Of a DNA stretch of 64,000 bases, positions 36,988 through 50,055 are shown in pieces. Source of the stretch: Caballeronia choica (lineage in GTDB: Bacteria; Pseudomonadota; Gammaproteobacteria; Burkholderiales; Burkholderiaceae); contig NZ_FCON02000036.1 of assembly GCF_001544535.1 (NCBI RefSeq), forward strand, positions 1-64,000, given 5' to 3'. The notes below the pieces were generated by a model, which did not search any database, was not told the DNA's origin, and was given only the letters and a program-made list of their open reading frames with translations. A program made the translations under genes and the position numbers. Within the stretch, counting starts at the first letter, position 1. The number at the start of each line of letters is the position of its first letter.

Positions 36988-39324
36988 ATGGTTGAACTAG
37001 AAATTGACGGCAAGACGGTAGAAGTGCCTGAAGGCAGCATGGTGATCCAGGCTGCGCACAAGGTCGATTCGTACATTCCGCACTTCTGCTATCACAAGAA
37101 GCTGTCGATCGCGGCGAACTGCCGTATGTGCCTCGTCGAAGTCGAGAAGATGCCGAAGGCCGTGCCCGCCTGTGCGACGCCGGTGTCGGCTGGCATGATC
37201 GTGCGGACCACGTCCGACAAGGCCGTGAAAGCGCAGCAGTCCGTGATGGAATTCCTGCTGATCAACCATCCGCTCGATTGCCCGATCTGCGATCAGGGCG
37301 GCGAGTGCCAGTTGCAGGATCTGGCGGTGGGTTATGGCAAGTCGCAGTCGCGCTACAGCGAAGAAAAGCGCGTCGTGTTCCACAAGAACGTCGGCCCGCT
37401 GATCTCGATGGAAGAAATGACGCGCTGCATCCACTGCACGCGTTGCGTCCGCTTCGGCCAGGAAGTGGCCGGTGTGATGGAACTCGGCATGCTGGGTCGT
37501 GGCGAGCATTCGGAAATCACGTCGTTCGTCGGCAAGACGGTCGATTCGGAACTGTCGGGCAACATGATCGACCTGTGCCCGGTCGGTGCGCTGACGAGCA
37601 AGCCGTTCCGCTACAGCGCGCGGACGTGGGAACTGTCGCGCCGCAAGTCGGTGAGCCCGCATGATTCCGTTGGCGCGAACCTCGTCGTCCAGGTGAAGAA
37701 CAATCGCGTGATGCGCGTGCTGCCGATGGAAAACGAAACCATCAACGAGTGCTGGATCTCGGACAAGGACCGTTTCTCGTACGAAGCGCTGAACAGCGCC
37801 GAGCGCCTGACCACGCCGATGCTGAAGCAAGACGGCAAGTGGCTCGAAACGGACTGGCCGACGGCGCTCGAATACGTCGCGAAGGGTTTCAAGGGCATCA
37901 AGGCCGATCACGGCGCGAATGCCATTGCTGCGCTGGCTACGCCGCACAGCACGATCGAAGAGCTGTATCTGCTGAAGCAACTGGCTGAGGGCGTTGGCAC
38001 GCCTAACATCGATTTCCGTCTGCGTCAGAGCGATTTCTCGGCGCCTGTGGGCGTGGGCGTGCCGTGGCTCGGTGTGAAGATCGCGGATCTGACGAACATC
38101 GACACCGCGTTTGTCATCGGCTCGTTCCTGCGTCGCGATCACCCGCTGTTCGCCGCGCGTCTGCGTCAGGCCGCGAAGAGCGGCGCGAAGCTCACGTTCC
38201 TCCATGCAAGCAACGACGACTCGCTGATCCCGGCCGCGCATCGCGTGGTCGCGGCGCCTTCGGTGTGGCTCGACCAACTCGCGGGCATCGCTGCGGCGGT
38301 TGCCGAAGCGCGCGGCGTCGAATTGCCGGATGCGTTTGCGGGCCGCGAAGTGTCGGCGGCTGCCAAGGATGTGGCGGCGTCGCTGTCGGCGGGCGAGAAG
38401 CGCGTCGTGCTGCTCGGCAACAGTGCGGTCCAACACCCCGATTTCGCCCAGATTCAAGCGGCGGCCCAATGGATCGCCGACAGCACCGGCGCGACGCTCG
38501 GCTTCCTGACGGAAGCGGCCAACACGGTCGGCGCGCATCTCGTCGATGCATTGCCGGGCGAAGGCGGACTGAACGCACGCGAAGTGTTCGAGCAGCCGCG
38601 CAAGGGTTATGTGCTCTTCAACGTCGAACCCGAATTCGATACTGCGAATCCCGCTCAAGCGCTCGCCGCGCTGAAGCAGGCGGAAATGGTCGTCGCGCTG
38701 TCGGCGTTCAGGCACGGCGCGGATTACGCCGACGTGCTCCTGCCGATCGCGCCGTTCACGGAAACGTCGGGCACCTTCGTCAACGCGGAAGGTACGGCGC
38801 AGTCGTTCAATGGCGTCGTGCGTCCGCTCGGCGAGACGCGTCCGGGCTGGAAGGTGCTGCGCGTGCTCGGCAGCGTACTGGGCCTGCCGGGCTTCGAATT
38901 CGATACCGCCGAGGAAGTTCGCAACGCGGCGCTCGGCACGGGCGATCTGACTGCGCGCCTGTCGAACAAGACCGGTGTCGCTGCGCAGCGCAAGACCGCT
39001 GCCGCAACGCGCGAAGGCACGTTCGAACGCCTCGCCGACGTGCCGATCTATCATGCGGATGCACTGTCGCGCCGCGCGGAATCGCTGCATCTGACGGCGG
39101 CAGCTCGCGACGCGAACGTGGCCGCCCTGCCGACGTCGCTCTTCGACAAGCTCGGCCTGAAGAACGGCGACGCAGTGCGCGTCGCCCAAGGCAACCTCTC
39201 GGTGGTCCTGCCGGCGGTTCGCGATGCGAACCTGGCGGAAACGGTGGTCCGCGTGTCGGCGAGTACGACGGCTGGCGCCGCGCTCGGCGGCTTGTTCGGT
39301 GAACTGGTAGTGGAGAAGGCGTAA
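36988..39324 (+). CDS. nuoG: NADH-quinone oxidoreductase subunit G
   Basis: A 778-residue subunit with a chain of iron-sulfur clusters. The N-terminal ferredoxin domain (CRMCLVEVE region), the Cys-His ligand segment around HPLDCPICDQGGECQLQD, and two 4Fe-4S motifs (CIHCTRCVRFG region) precede a molybdopterin-oxidoreductase-like domain from about residue 215, which is structural in complex I. Its stop abuts the nuoH start with no gap. Confidence 0.96.
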   Translation: MVELEIDGKTVEVPEGSMVIQAAHKVDSYIPHFCYHKKLSIAANCRMCLVEVEKMPKAVPACATPVSAGMIVRTTSDKAVKAQQSVMEFLLINHPLDCPICDQGGECQLQDLAVGYGKSQSRYSEEKRVVFHKNVGPLISMEEMTRCIHCTRCVRFGQEVAGVMELGMLGRGEHSEITSFVGKTVDSELSGNMIDLCPVGALTSKPFRYSARTWELSRRKSVSPHDSVGANLVVQVKNNRVMRVLPMENETINECWISDKDRFSYEALNSAERLTTPMLKQDGKWLETDWPTALEYVAKGFKGIKADHGANAIAALATPHSTIEELYLLKQLAEGVGTPNIDFRLRQSDFSAPVGVGVPWLGVKIADLTNIDTAFVIGSFLRRDHPLFAARLRQAAKSGAKLTFLHASNDDSLIPAAHRVVAAPSVWLDQLAGIAAAVAEARGVELPDAFAGREVSAAAKDVAASLSAGEKRVVLLGNSAVQHPDFAQIQAAAQWIADSTGATLGFLTEAANTVGAHLVDALPGEGGLNAREVFEQPRKGYVLFNVEPEFDTANPAQALAALKQAEMVVALSAFRHGADYADVLLPIAPFTETSGTFVNAEGTAQSFNGVVRPLGETRPGWKVLRVLGSVLGLPGFEFDTAEEVRNAALGTGDLTARLSNKTGVAAQRKTAAATREGTFERLADVPIYHADALSRRAESLHLTAAARDANVAALPTSLFDKLGLKNGDAVRVAQGNLSVVLPAVRDANLAETVVRVSASTTAGAALGGLFGELVVEKA

Positions 39325-40389
39325 ATGGGCTTGTTCGATACGATCAACGCGGGCGGCACGCAGATTCTCGGCGTCGCATGGCCGACGGTGTGGGCGCTGG
39401 TCCGCATCCTGGTGGTCTCCGTCGTCATCCTGCTGTGCGTGGCGTACCTGATCCTTTGGGAACGCAAGCTCATCGGCTGGATGCACGTACGGCTCGGCCC
39501 GAACCGTGTCGGTCCGATGGGCTTGCTGCAGCCGATCGCCGACGTGCTGAAACTGTTGCTGAAGGAAGTGATTCAGCCGCTGCAGGCGAGCAAGTGGATC
39601 TACCTGATCGCACCGGTCATGACGGTGGTGCCCGCGTTCGCCGTGTGGGCGGTGATTCCGTTCCAGGCGCAAGCCGTGCTCGGCGACATCAACGCGGGCC
39701 TGCTGTACGTGATGGCGATCTCGTCGATCGGCGTGTATGGCGTGATTCTCGCGGGCTGGGCGTCAAACTCGAAGTACGCATTCCTCGGCGCGATGCGCGC
39801 GGCCGCGCAGATGGTCTCGTATGAAATCTCGATGGGTTTCGCGCTCGTCGTCGTGCTGATGGTCGCGGGTTCGCTGAACCTGTCGGACATCGTGACGTCG
39901 CAGCAGCGCGGTATCTTCGCGGGCTTCGGTGTCAACTTCCTGTCGTGGAACTGGCTGCCGCTGCTGCCGATGTTCGTCGTGTACTTCATCTCGGGCATCG
40001 CCGAAACGAACCGCCATCCGTTCGACGTGGTGGAAGGCGAATCGGAAATCGTCGCGGGCCACATGATTGACTACTCGGGCATGGCGTTCGCGCTGTTCTT
40101 CCTCGCCGAGTACATCAACATGATCGTGATCTCGGCGATCGCAACCACGCTGTTCCTCGGCGGCTGGGACGCGCCATTCGGTTTCCTGCACTTCATCCCG
40201 GGCTTCTTCTGGTTCGTGCTGAAGGTTTTCTTCCTGCTGTCGATCTTCATCTGGGCGCGTGCGACGTTTCCGCGTTACCGCTACGACCAGATCATGCGTC
40301 TCGGCTGGAAGGTGTTCCTGCCGGTGTCGGTGGTGTGGGTGATCGTGGTCGGCTTCTGGATCATGTCGCCGCTGAACATCTGGAAATAA
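39325..40389 (+). CDS. nuoH: NADH-quinone oxidoreductase subunit H
   Basis: A 354-residue, eight-helix membrane subunit joining the two arms at the quinone tunnel. [20 protein letters not shown] and the acidic loop [20 protein letters not shown] are the family's conserved segments. Confidence 0.97.
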   Translation: MGLFDTINAGGTQILGVAWPTVWALVRILVVSVVILLCVAYLILWERKLIGWMHVRLGPNRVGPMGLLQPIADVLKLLLKEVIQPLQASKWIYLIAPVMTVVPAFAVWAVIPFQAQAVLGDINAGLLYVMAISSIGVYGVILAGWASNSKYAFLGAMRAAAQMVSYEISMGFALVVVLMVAGSLNLSDIVTSQQRGIFAGFGVNFLSWNWLPLLPMFVVYFISGIAETNRHPFDVVEGESEIVAGHMIDYSGMAFALFFLAEYINMIVISAIATTLFLGGWDAPFGFLHFIPGFFWFVLKVFFLLSIFIWARATFPRYRYDQIMRLGWKVFLPVSVVWVIVVGFWIMSPLNIWK

Positions 40390-40407
40390 AGGGCGGATGA
40401 AATAACC

Positions 40408-40896
40408 ATGACCGCAATTCAGAATTTTTTTAAGACATTCTTCCTGACCGAGCTGCTGAAGGGCCTCGCGCTGACCGGCGGCTACGTGTTCCAGCGCAAG
40501 ATCACCGTGCAGTTCCCCGAAGAGAAGACACCGATTTCCCCGCGCTTCCGCGGCCTGCACGCACTGCGCCGCTATGAGAACGGCGAAGAGCGCTGTATCG
40601 CATGCAAGCTGTGCGAAGCGGTGTGCCCGGCGCTCGCGATCACGATCGAATCCGAAACGCGCGCCGACAACACGCGACGCACGACGCGCTATGACATCGA
40701 CCTGACCAAGTGCATCTTCTGCGGCTTCTGCGAAGAAAGCTGCCCGGTCGATTCGATTGTCGAAACGCACATCCTCGAGTATCACGGCGAGAAACGCGGC
40801 GACCTGTATTTCACGAAGGACATGCTGCTTGCCGTCGGCGACCGTTATGAGACGGAAATCGCGGCGGCGAAGGCGGCTGACGCGCCTTATCGTTGA
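40408..40896 (+). CDS. nuoI: NADH-quinone oxidoreductase subunit I
   Basis: A 162-residue subunit with two 4Fe-4S clusters (N6a, N6b) that hand electrons to Nuo[13 protein letters not shown] at about residues 63-74 and [12 protein letters not shown] at about 102-113. A 168-base gap to nuoJ follows in which I see no gene. Confidence 0.97.
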   Translation: MTAIQNFFKTFFLTELLKGLALTGGYVFQRKITVQFPEEKTPISPRFRGLHALRRYENGEERCIACKLCEAVCPALAITIESETRADNTRRTTRYDIDLTKCIFCGFCEESCPVDSIVETHILEYHGEKRGDLYFTKDMLLAVGDRYETEIAAAKAADAPYR

Positions 40897-41064
40897 GATT
40901 GCGCTGATGTGCACGAGAGCGGGGAAGAATCAGAACGACGTTCCCGCTCGAAACGAATACACCTGCTGTTGCGGCGCGCGCGCCGGGTTGCCTTGATCCA
41001 TCGCAACGAAGCGCGCATGTCCAGACACAACGCCTGATGATGGCCTAACGATGAACCGGTAATC

Positions 41065-41754
41065 ATGGAATTCACGACCGTACTGTTCTATATCTTCGCG
41101 CTGCTGCTGACCGTGTCGGCGCTGAAGGTGATCACTTCGCGCAATCCGGTGGCATCCGCGCTGTTTCTCGTGCTTGCGTTCTTCAACGCGGCCGCGATCT
41201 GGATGCTGCTCCAGGCCGAATTCCTCGCGATCCTGCTGGTTCTCGTCTATGTCGGCGCCGTGATGGTGCTGTTCCTGTTCGTGGTCATGATGCTCGACAT
41301 CAACCTCGACGTGCTCCATCGCGACTTCAAGAAATTTGTGCCGCTCGCGAGCATCGTCGGCGCGATCATCATCATCGAGACCGCGCTGATCCTGTGGCAC
41401 GGCTATGGCGCCACGGTCACGCCGGTGCACGACGTGACGGCGGGCGCCGGCGTCGGCGGCGGGGCGATGATGTCGAACACCGGCCTGATCGGCAAGGTCA
41501 TCTACACCGACTACATCTTCGCGTTCGAAATCGCGGGCCTGATCCTGCTGGTCGCGATCATCGCTGCGATCTCGCTCACGATTCGCGAAAAGAAGGACAA
41601 CAAGCGCCAGAAGATCGGCGATCAGGTCAAGGTGCGCGCGTCGGACCGGGTCCGCATCGTCAAGATGAAGTCAGAAACGGAAGCGCCCGACGCGACGACC
41701 AATCCTCCCGTGACCGGCAATGTCGGTGCGGGCACGGTCGACCACAAAGGCTGA
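41065..41754 (+). CDS. nuoJ: NADH-quinone oxidoreductase subunit J
   Basis: A 229-residue membrane subunit with five helices; [17 protein letters not shown] is the conserved third helix with the pi-bulge involved in proton coupling. The C-terminal 60 residues are polar and charged, longer than in E. coli. Confidence 0.95.
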   Translation: MEFTTVLFYIFALLLTVSALKVITSRNPVASALFLVLAFFNAAAIWMLLQAEFLAILLVLVYVGAVMVLFLFVVMMLDINLDVLHRDFKKFVPLASIVGAIIIIETALILWHGYGATVTPVHDVTAGAGVGGGAMMSNTGLIGKVIYTDYIFAFEIAGLILLVAIIAAISLTIREKKDNKRQKIGDQVKVRASDRVRIVKMKSETEAPDATTNPPVTGNVGAGTVDHKG

Positions 41755-41774
41755 GCGGGAAGGAGAGAAGAAAA

Positions 41775-42080
41775 ATGTTGAGTCTTGCCCATTACCTCGT
41801 GCTTGGCGCGATCCTGTTCGCGATCAGCATCGTCGGGATTTTCCTGAACCGCCGCAACGTGATCATCATCCTGATGGCGATCGAACTCATGCTGCTTGCG
41901 GTGAACACCAATTTCGTCGCGTTTTCACATTATCTCGGCGATGTGCACGGCCAGATTTTCGTGTTCTTCGTGCTGACCGTGGCCGCCGCTGAAGCGGCGA
42001 TCGGTCTCGCGATTCTGGTGACCCTGTTCCGCAGCCTCGACACGATCAACGTCGAGGATCTCGACCAGCTCAAAGGTTAA
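41775..42080 (+). CDS. nuoK: NADH-quinone oxidoreductase subunit K
   Basis: A 101-residue, three-helix subunit with the two proton-path glutamates in [11 protein letters not shown] and [21 protein letters not shown] precedes the ATG. Confidence 0.96.
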   Translation: MLSLAHYLVLGAILFAISIVGIFLNRRNVIIILMAIELMLLAVNTNFVAFSHYLGDVHGQIFVFFVLTVAAAEAAIGLAILVTLFRSLDTINVEDLDQLKG

Positions 42081-42097
42081 ATTCAGGCTAGGCTGTT

Positions 42098-44158
<2,061 letters not shown>

Positions 44159-44171
44159 GGCGAGGGACCCT

Positions 44172-45662
44172 ATGCACTCTTTTCCGATTCTCAGTGTCGC
44201 GATCTGGTTGCCGATCGTATTCGGCCTCCTGGTCCTGGCTGTCGGCTCCGACCAAAACCCGGGGCCTGCGCGCTGGGTCGCGCTGATCGGCTCGATCCTC
44301 GGGCTGCTCGTCACGATTCCCTTGATCACCGGCTTCGACTCGTCGACGGCCGCGTTGCAGTTCGTCGAACAGGCGAACTGGATCGAACGCTTCAACATTA
44401 CGTACCACCTCGGTGTGGACGGCATCTCGATGTGGTTCGTCGTGCTGACCGCGCTGATCACGGTGATCGTCGTGATCGCCGGCTGGGAAGTGATCACCGA
44501 ACGCGTCGCGCAGTACTTCGCCGCGTTCCTGATCCTGTCGGGCATCATGGTCGGCGTGTTCTCGACCGCCGACGGCATGCTGTTCTACGTGTTCTTCGAA
44601 GCGACGCTGATTCCGATGTACATCATCATCGGCGTGTGGGGCGGGCCGAACCGCGTGTACGCGGCGTTCAAGTTCTTCCTGTACACGCTGATGGGCTCGC
44701 TGCTGATGCTGATCGCGCTCCTGTATCTGTACACGCAGACGCACACGTTCGACCTCGCAACCTGGCAGGCCGCGAAGATCGGCTTCACGCCGCAGGTGCT
44801 GCTGTTCATCGCGTTCTTCCTGGCGTTTGCCGTGAAGGTGCCGATGTGGCCGGTTCACACGTGGTTGCCTGACGCGCACGTCGAGGCACCGACCGGCGGC
44901 TCCGTCGTGCTGGCCGCGATCATGCTGAAGCTCGGCGCCTACGGTTTCCTGCGCTTCTCGTTGCCGATCGCACCGGACGCCAGCCACTTCCTCGCGCCGG
45001 TCGTGATCACGCTGTCGCTGATCGCGGTGATCTACATCGGTCTTGTCGCGCTGGTGCAGACAGACATGAAGAAGCTGGTGGCGTATTCATCGATTGCGCA
45101 CATGGGCTTCGTCACGCTCGGCTTCTTTATCTTCAGCCAGCTCGGCGTGGAAGGCGCGATCATCCAGATGATCTCGCACGGCTTCGTGTCGGGCGCGATG
45201 TTCCTTTCGATCGGCGTGCTCTACGACCGTGTCCACTCGCGCCAGATCGCGGATTACGGCGGCGTCGTGAACACGATGCCGAAGTTCGCGGCCTTCTCGA
45301 TGTTCTTCGCGATGGCGAACTGCGGCCTGCCGGGCACGTCGGGATTCGTCGGCGAGTTCATGGTGATTCTGGCTGCCGTGAAGTTCAACTTCTGGATCGG
45401 TTTCCTCGCGACGTTCACGCTGGTGCTCGGCGCGGCCTACACGCTGTGGATGTACAAGCGCGTGCATTTCGGCGCGATCGCGAACGACCACGTCGCGAAG
45501 CTCAAGGACATCAACAAGCGTGAAATTCTGATGCTTGCCGTGCTCGCGATCTTCACGCTGTACATGGGCCTGTATCCGCGACCCTTCACCAACGTGATGC
45601 ACGAATCCGTGTCAAACCTCCTCTCCCACGTCGCGCAGTCGAAGCTGCCGCTCACCCAGTAA
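44172..45662 (+). CDS. nuoM: NADH-quinone oxidoreductase subunit M
   Basis: A 496-residue antiporter-like proton-pumping subunit with 14 helices. FFEATLIPMYIIIGVWGG with its key Glu, the AFAVKVPMWPVHTWLPDAHV lysine helix and VAYSSIAHMGFV are intact. Confidence 0.97.
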   Translation: MHSFPILSVAIWLPIVFGLLVLAVGSDQNPGPARWVALIGSILGLLVTIPLITGFDSSTAALQFVEQANWIERFNITYHLGVDGISMWFVVLTALITVIVVIAGWEVITERVAQYFAAFLILSGIMVGVFSTADGMLFYVFFEATLIPMYIIIGVWGGPNRVYAAFKFFLYTLMGSLLMLIALLYLYTQTHTFDLATWQAAKIGFTPQVLLFIAFFLAFAVKVPMWPVHTWLPDAHVEAPTGGSVVLAAIMLKLGAYGFLRFSLPIAPDASHFLAPVVITLSLIAVIYIGLVALVQTDMKKLVAYSSIAHMGFVTLGFFIFSQLGVEGAIIQMISHGFVSGAMFLSIGVLYDRVHSRQIADYGGVVNTMPKFAAFSMFFAMANCGLPGTSGFVGEFMVILAAVKFNFWIGFLATFTLVLGAAYTLWMYKRVHFGAIANDHVAKLKDINKREILMLAVLAIFTLYMGLYPRPFTNVMHESVSNLLSHVAQSKLPLTQ

Positions 45663-45687
45663 CGTCGTGCGGAGGAACTAAAAGATC

Positions 45688-47160
45688 ATGCAAAACGCCC
45701 CTATGAGTGCCCTGTTGCCCGACACGATCCTGATGCTCGCGATCGTCGTGGCCTGGTTGAACGACACGATCTTCGGCTACCCGAGCCGTCGCGTTACGTA
45801 TCTGATTTCGGTGGTGTCGGCGCTCGTCGTCGGCGTGTGGTTTGCGTTCGTCGCGCTCGATCCGGTGCCGCATTACTTTTTCTCGCGCATGTACATCGTC
45901 GATTCGTTCGCGAGCGCGATGAAGGCCGTGGTGTGCCTGGGCTACGCGGTGTCGGTGATCTACTCGCGCAAATACCTTGAAGACCGCGACCTGTTCCGCG
46001 GCGACTTCTTCCTGCTCGGCTTGTTCTCGCTGCTCGGCCAGTGCGTGATGATTTCGGGCAACAATTTCCTGACGCTGTATCTCGGCCTCGAATTGATGTC
46101 GCTGTCGCTGTACGCCGTGATCGCGTTGCGCAAGGATGCGCCGCAGTCGAACGAAGCGGCGATGAAGTACTACGTGCTCGGCGCGCTCGCATCCGGCTTC
46201 CTCCTCTACGGCATTTCGATGCTGTACGGCGCGACGGGTTCGCTCGAACTGAACGAAGTGCTGAAGGCGGTCGCTTCCGGCCATATCAACGACGCGGTGC
46301 TGCTCTTCGGCGTGATCTTCGTCGTGGCTGGCGTGGCGTTCAAGATGGGCGCGGTGCCGTTTCACATGTGGGTGCCCGACGTCTATCAGGGCGCACCGAC
46401 CGCGATGACGCTCCTTACCGGCGGCGGCCCGAAGGTCGCGGCGTTCGCGTGGGGCCTGCGCTTCCTGGTGATGGGCCTCTTGCCGCTCGCCGTCGACTGG
46501 CAGGAAATGCTGGTGATTCTCGCGGCGCTGTCGCTGATCGTCGGCAACGTGACGGGTATCGTGCAGAAGAACATCAAGCGGATGCTGGCTTACTCGGCGA
46601 TCTCGAACATGGGCTTCGTGCTGCTCGGCCTGCTCGCGGGCGTGGTGGACGGCAAGCTGACGGGCGCAGCCGGCGCGTACAGCTCGGCGATGTTCTACAG
46701 CATCATCTATCTGGTGACGACGCTCGGGACGTTCGGCGTGGTGATGCTGCTCGCGCGCCGCGATTTCGAAGCCGAAACGCTCGACGATTTCAAGGGCCTG
46801 AATCAGCGCAGCCCGGTGTTTGCGTTCGTGATGATGGTGATGATGTTCTCGCTCGCCGGGATTCCGCCGACGGTCGGCTTCTACGCCAAGCTCGCCGTGC
46901 TCGAAGCCACGATGAACGCCGGGCTGACGTGGCTGGCCGTGCTGGCCGTGATCACGTCGCTGGTCGGCGCGTTCTACTACCTGCGCGTCGTCAAGCTGAT
47001 GTACTTCGACGCCCCGCAGGATGCCTCGCCGATCGTCGCCGATGGGTTGAACCGTGGCCTGCTCGCGTTCAACGGCCTGGCCGTGCTCGTGCTCGGCCTG
47101 GTTCCGGGTCCGCTGATGTCGGCGTGCCTCACGGCCATTACGCACACGCTCTCGTTCTAA
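45688..47160 (+). CDS. nuoN: NADH-quinone oxidoreductase subunit N
   Basis: A 490-residue antiporter-like proton-pumping subunit. [16 protein letters not shown] carries the key Glu; [20 protein letters not shown] and [13 protein letters not shown] follow. It ends the complex I set; its stop overlaps the next start by one base (TAATG). Confidence 0.97.
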   Translation: MQNAPMSALLPDTILMLAIVVAWLNDTIFGYPSRRVTYLISVVSALVVGVWFAFVALDPVPHYFFSRMYIVDSFASAMKAVVCLGYAVSVIYSRKYLEDRDLFRGDFFLLGLFSLLGQCVMISGNNFLTLYLGLELMSLSLYAVIALRKDAPQSNEAAMKYYVLGALASGFLLYGISMLYGATGSLELNEVLKAVASGHINDAVLLFGVIFVVAGVAFKMGAVPFHMWVPDVYQGAPTAMTLLTGGGPKVAAFAWGLRFLVMGLLPLAVDWQEMLVILAALSLIVGNVTGIVQKNIKRMLAYSAISNMGFVLLGLLAGVVDGKLTGAAGAYSSAMFYSIIYLVTTLGTFGVVMLLARRDFEAETLDDFKGLNQRSPVFAFVMMVMMFSLAGIPPTVGFYAKLAVLEATMNAGLTWLAVLAVITSLVGAFYYLRVVKLMYFDAPQDASPIVADGLNRGLLAFNGLAVLVLGLVPGPLMSACLTAITHTLSF

Positions 47161-47480
47161 TGTCGGCTGCGGGCTGGTTTATCGTGTTGTTGGCGCTCGT
47201 CGGCGCCAATGTTCCGTTCCTGAACCAGCGCCTCTTCGCCGTCGTGCCGATTCATCTTGCAAGCAAGGTCGGCAGGAGAGCGCCGAGGAAGAACGCCTGG
47301 ATTCGCATCGCCGAGGTGATCGTCCTGTATTTTGTCGTGGGCGCGCTCGGCTTCATGCTGGAAGCGCGCGCGGGCAATCGCTTCGAACAGGGCTGGCAGT
47401 TCTATGCAATCACCTTCAGCCTGTTCATCGTGCTCGCGTTTCCCGGCTTCACCTATCAATACCTCGTCAAACGCCGCTGA
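47160..47480 (+). CDS. DUF2818 small membrane protein co-transcribed with complex I
   Basis: A 106-residue protein with three hydrophobic segments (about residues 3-20, 44-66 and 76-98). The start ATG shares its A with the nuoN stop, so translation is coupled to complex I genes. The family is known mainly from betaproteobacteria behind nuoN; function undefined, possibly an accessory or assembly factor. Confidence 0.85.
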   Translation: MSAAGWFIVLLALVGANVPFLNQRLFAVVPIHLASKVGRRAPRKNAWIRIAEVIVLYFVVGALGFMLEARAGNRFEQGWQFYAITFSLFIVLAFPGFTYQYLVKRR

Positions 47481-47521
47481 CAGCGCATCCGCTGTCGCGG
47501 CTCATTCGCACAGGGCGCACG

Positions 47522-48121
47522 ATGGCTGAACATACCTCTCTTCCCCATAGCGACGACGACCTCATCGAAAAGAAGGTCGAAAGCGTCACCTTGCACGAAG
47601 GCAAGTTTCTGACGGTCAAGTGCGATACGGTCGAATTGCCCGATGGCAAGCACGCGACGCGCGAATTCGTCGAACATCCGGGCGCTGTGATGATCCTCCC
47701 GCTGTTCGACGATGGCCGCGTGTTGCTCGAACGGCAGTTCCGCTATCCGATCGGCAAGGTCCTGGTCGAGTTTCCCGCCGGCAAGATCGATCCGAACGAG
47801 GACGAGCTGACTTGCGCGAAGCGCGAGTTGCAGGAAGAGACGGGCTACACCGCACGCGAATGGTTTTTCCTGACGCGCATTCATCCCGTCATTTCCTACT
47901 CGACGGAGTTCATCGATCTGTATCTGGCGCGCGGCCTGACCGAAGGCGAGCGCAAGCTCGACGACGGCGAGTTCCTCGAATCGTTCATCGCCGGGCAAGC
48001 GGAACTCATCGACTGGGTCAAGAGTGGCCGCATCAGCGATGTGAAGACGATCATCGGCGTGTTCTGGCTCGAGAAGATCATGTCGGGCGAATGGACGCTT
48101 GGCGACCCGATCGGCGGCTGA
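47522..48121 (+). CDS. NUDIX hydrolase, ADP-ribose pyrophosphatase type
   Basis: A 199-residue hydrolase with the full Nudix box, G-x5-E-x7-RE-x2-EE-x-G, from GKIDPNE to RELQEETGY (about residues 82-105), which binds Mg and cleaves nucleoside diphosphates linked to another moiety. The N-terminal beta domain and overall length match ADP-ribose pyrophosphatases. Lies 41 bases after DUF2818 and is followed by a terminator. Confidence 0.9.
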   Translation: MAEHTSLPHSDDDLIEKKVESVTLHEGKFLTVKCDTVELPDGKHATREFVEHPGAVMILPLFDDGRVLLERQFRYPIGKVLVEFPAGKIDPNEDELTCAKRELQEETGYTAREWFFLTRIHPVISYSTEFIDLYLARGLTEGERKLDDGEFLESFIAGQAELIDWVKSGRISDVKTIIGVFWLEKIMSGEWTLGDPIGG

Positions 48122-48144
48122 TCCCACGCGATCGATCTCACCGG

Positions 48145-48172
48145 AAAAAGCGGCCGCCCATGGCCGCTTTTT
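48145..48172 (+). terminator. Rho-independent terminator after the NUDIX gene
   Basis: AAAAAGCGGCC / GGCCGCTTTTT perfect 11-bp stem around GCCCAT; also usable from the other strand. Marks the likely end of the nuo transcription unit. Confidence 0.85.
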
Positions 48173-48327
48173 CGTTGGCGGACGGCGCGCCGGCAGAGGA
48201 AGAGCCGAAAGGCTAAAATGATTTTTTCCCGGTCCCGGTTGTTTGGGCCGATCATGATCGGTGTTTTTACGAACGACCGTTCACAAAACGCAATTTTGCG
48301 ATAAACTCAAGCGAAGCTCCGATCAGC

Positions 48328-48783
48328 ATGAAGGTCCTCGATTTAAAGTGCTCCCACGAACATCGGTTTGAAGGCTGGTTCGCTTCTACCGAAGAGTTCG
48401 AATCGCAGTTGTCGCACGGACTCGTGGCATGTCCAGTCTGCTCGACGGCCGAGGTGAGCCGCATGCCTTCGGCGCCGCGCCTGAATCTGTCGTCGAGCCG
48501 GAACGACGGTACGCCGCCACACCAGCCTCCGGTGAGCGACGCCGCATCCGATTCGAATGCGCTCCAGGCGCGTGCGCTGCGGTTCCTGCGCGAGGTTCTT
48601 GAAAAGACTGAGAACGTGGGCGACCGCTTTGCCGAGGAAGCGCGGCGCATTCACTACAACGAAGCGCCGGCGCGCAACATTCGCGGCGTGACCACGTCCG
48701 AAGATGCGCACGCCTTGCTCGAAGAAGGTATCGACGTAATGCCGCTGCCCGTTCCGGCCGCACTGAAAGAACCGCTGCAGTAA
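48328..48783 (+). CDS. DUF1178 family protein
   Basis: A 151-residue cytosolic protein with an N-terminal zinc-ribbon-like module: MKVLDLKCSHEHRFEGWF and ACPVCST provide Cys/His pairs, a layout like FmdB-type regulators. The C-terminal half (FAEEARRIHYNEAPARNIRG, then ALLEEGIDVMPLP) is the conserved DUF1178 segment. Function unknown. Confidence 0.88.
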   Translation: MKVLDLKCSHEHRFEGWFASTEEFESQLSHGLVACPVCSTAEVSRMPSAPRLNLSSSRNDGTPPHQPPVSDAASDSNALQARALRFLREVLEKTENVGDRFAEEARRIHYNEAPARNIRGVTTSEDAHALLEEGIDVMPLPVPAALKEPLQ

Positions 48784-48848
48784 GTCCTGTTGCGGTGTCT
48801 CTCGCGCGTGGCCGATTCGTGCCACGCATGGGACTGGAGACACCCCGC

Positions 48849-50045
48849 ATGGACTTGAACTATTCCCCCGCCGACGACGCATTTCGCGCCGACATCCGCG
48901 CCTGGCTCGAAGCCAACCTGCCGCAAGCGCTGCGTGACAAGGTCCTCAAACACAAACGTCTGAACCGCGACGACTACGCGAGCTGGCACAAGCTGCTCGG
49001 CACGCGCGGCTGGTCGGTGGTCGCGTGGCCGACCGAATATGGCGGCCCGGGCTGGAACGCCACCCAGCGCCACATCTGGGACGAGGAATGTGCACGCATC
49101 GGTGCGCCCGGCGTGTTGCCGTTCGGCGTATCGATGGTCGCACCCGTATTGATGAAATACGGCAGCGACGCGCAGAAGGCCCGCTATCTGCCACGCATCC
49201 TCGACGGCACCGACTGGTGGTGCCAAGGATATTCGGAACCCGGCTCCGGTTCCGATCTCGCGTCACTCAGAACGCGCGCCGAACGCCAGGGCGATTTCTA
49301 CGTCGTCAACGGCCAGAAGACCTGGACGACGCTCGGCCAACACGCCGACATGATGTTCTGCCTCGTGCGCACCGATCCGGCCGCGAAAAAGCAGGAGGGC
49401 ATCTCGTTCCTCCTGATCGACATGAAGACGCCGGGCATCACCGTGCGTCCGATCATCACGCTCGACGAAGATCACGAGGTCAACGAAGTCTTCTTCGAGG
49501 ACGTGAAGGTGCCGCTCGACAATCTCGTCGGCGAGGAAAATCGCGGGTGGACCTACGCGAAGTATTTGCTTGGCCACGAGCGTACGGGCATCGCGCGGGT
49601 CGGCGGGTCGAAGCGTGAGCTCGTGTTCCTGAAGCATCTCGCGCTCAGCCAGACGAAGAATGGCCGCCCGCTGCTCCACGATCCCATGTTCGCGTCGAAG
49701 ATCGCCGCGCTCGAAATCGAATTGATGGCGCTGGAAGTGACGGTGCAGCGCGTCGTCGCGAGCGAGACGAAAGGGCGCGGGCCGGGTCCGGAAGCGTCGA
49801 TGCTGAAGATCAAGGGCACCGAAATCCAGCAGGCGCTGACCGAGCTGATGTTCGAGGCGATCGGCCCGCAGGCCGCCGCGTTCGATCCCGCGTTCCTCGA
49901 AGGCGAACGCGAACACAGCATCGCCGGCGACGACGATGCCGCGCCGCTCGCCGCGTACTACTTCAACTTCCGCAAGACCTCGATCTACGGCGGCTCGAAC
50001 GAAATTCAAAAGAACATCATCGCGCAGATGATTCTGGGACTGTGA
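48849..50045 (+). CDS. Acyl-CoA dehydrogenase (first of a pair)
   Basis: A 398-residue FAD-dependent acyl-CoA dehydrogenase. Middle-domain FAD contacts are in QGYSEPGSGSDLASLRT and the C-terminal helix ends IYGGSNEIQKNIIAQMILGL. GGAG lies nine bases before the ATG at 48849. The second dehydrogenase starts 10 bases later and a MaoC hydratase follows, an arrangement seen for dehydrogenases that form alpha/beta heteromers on unusual acyl chains. Substrate unknown. Confidence 0.9.
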   Translation: MDLNYSPADDAFRADIRAWLEANLPQALRDKVLKHKRLNRDDYASWHKLLGTRGWSVVAWPTEYGGPGWNATQRHIWDEECARIGAPGVLPFGVSMVAPVLMKYGSDAQKARYLPRILDGTDWWCQGYSEPGSGSDLASLRTRAERQGDFYVVNGQKTWTTLGQHADMMFCLVRTDPAAKKQEGISFLLIDMKTPGITVRPIITLDEDHEVNEVFFEDVKVPLDNLVGEENRGWTYAKYLLGHERTGIARVGGSKRELVFLKHLALSQTKNGRPLLHDPMFASKIAALEIELMALEVTVQRVVASETKGRGPGPEASMLKIKGTEIQQALTELMFEAIGPQAAAFDPAFLEGEREHSIAGDDDAAPLAAYYFNFRKTSIYGGSNEIQKNIIAQMILGL

Positions 50046-50055
50046 GGAGCAGCGC

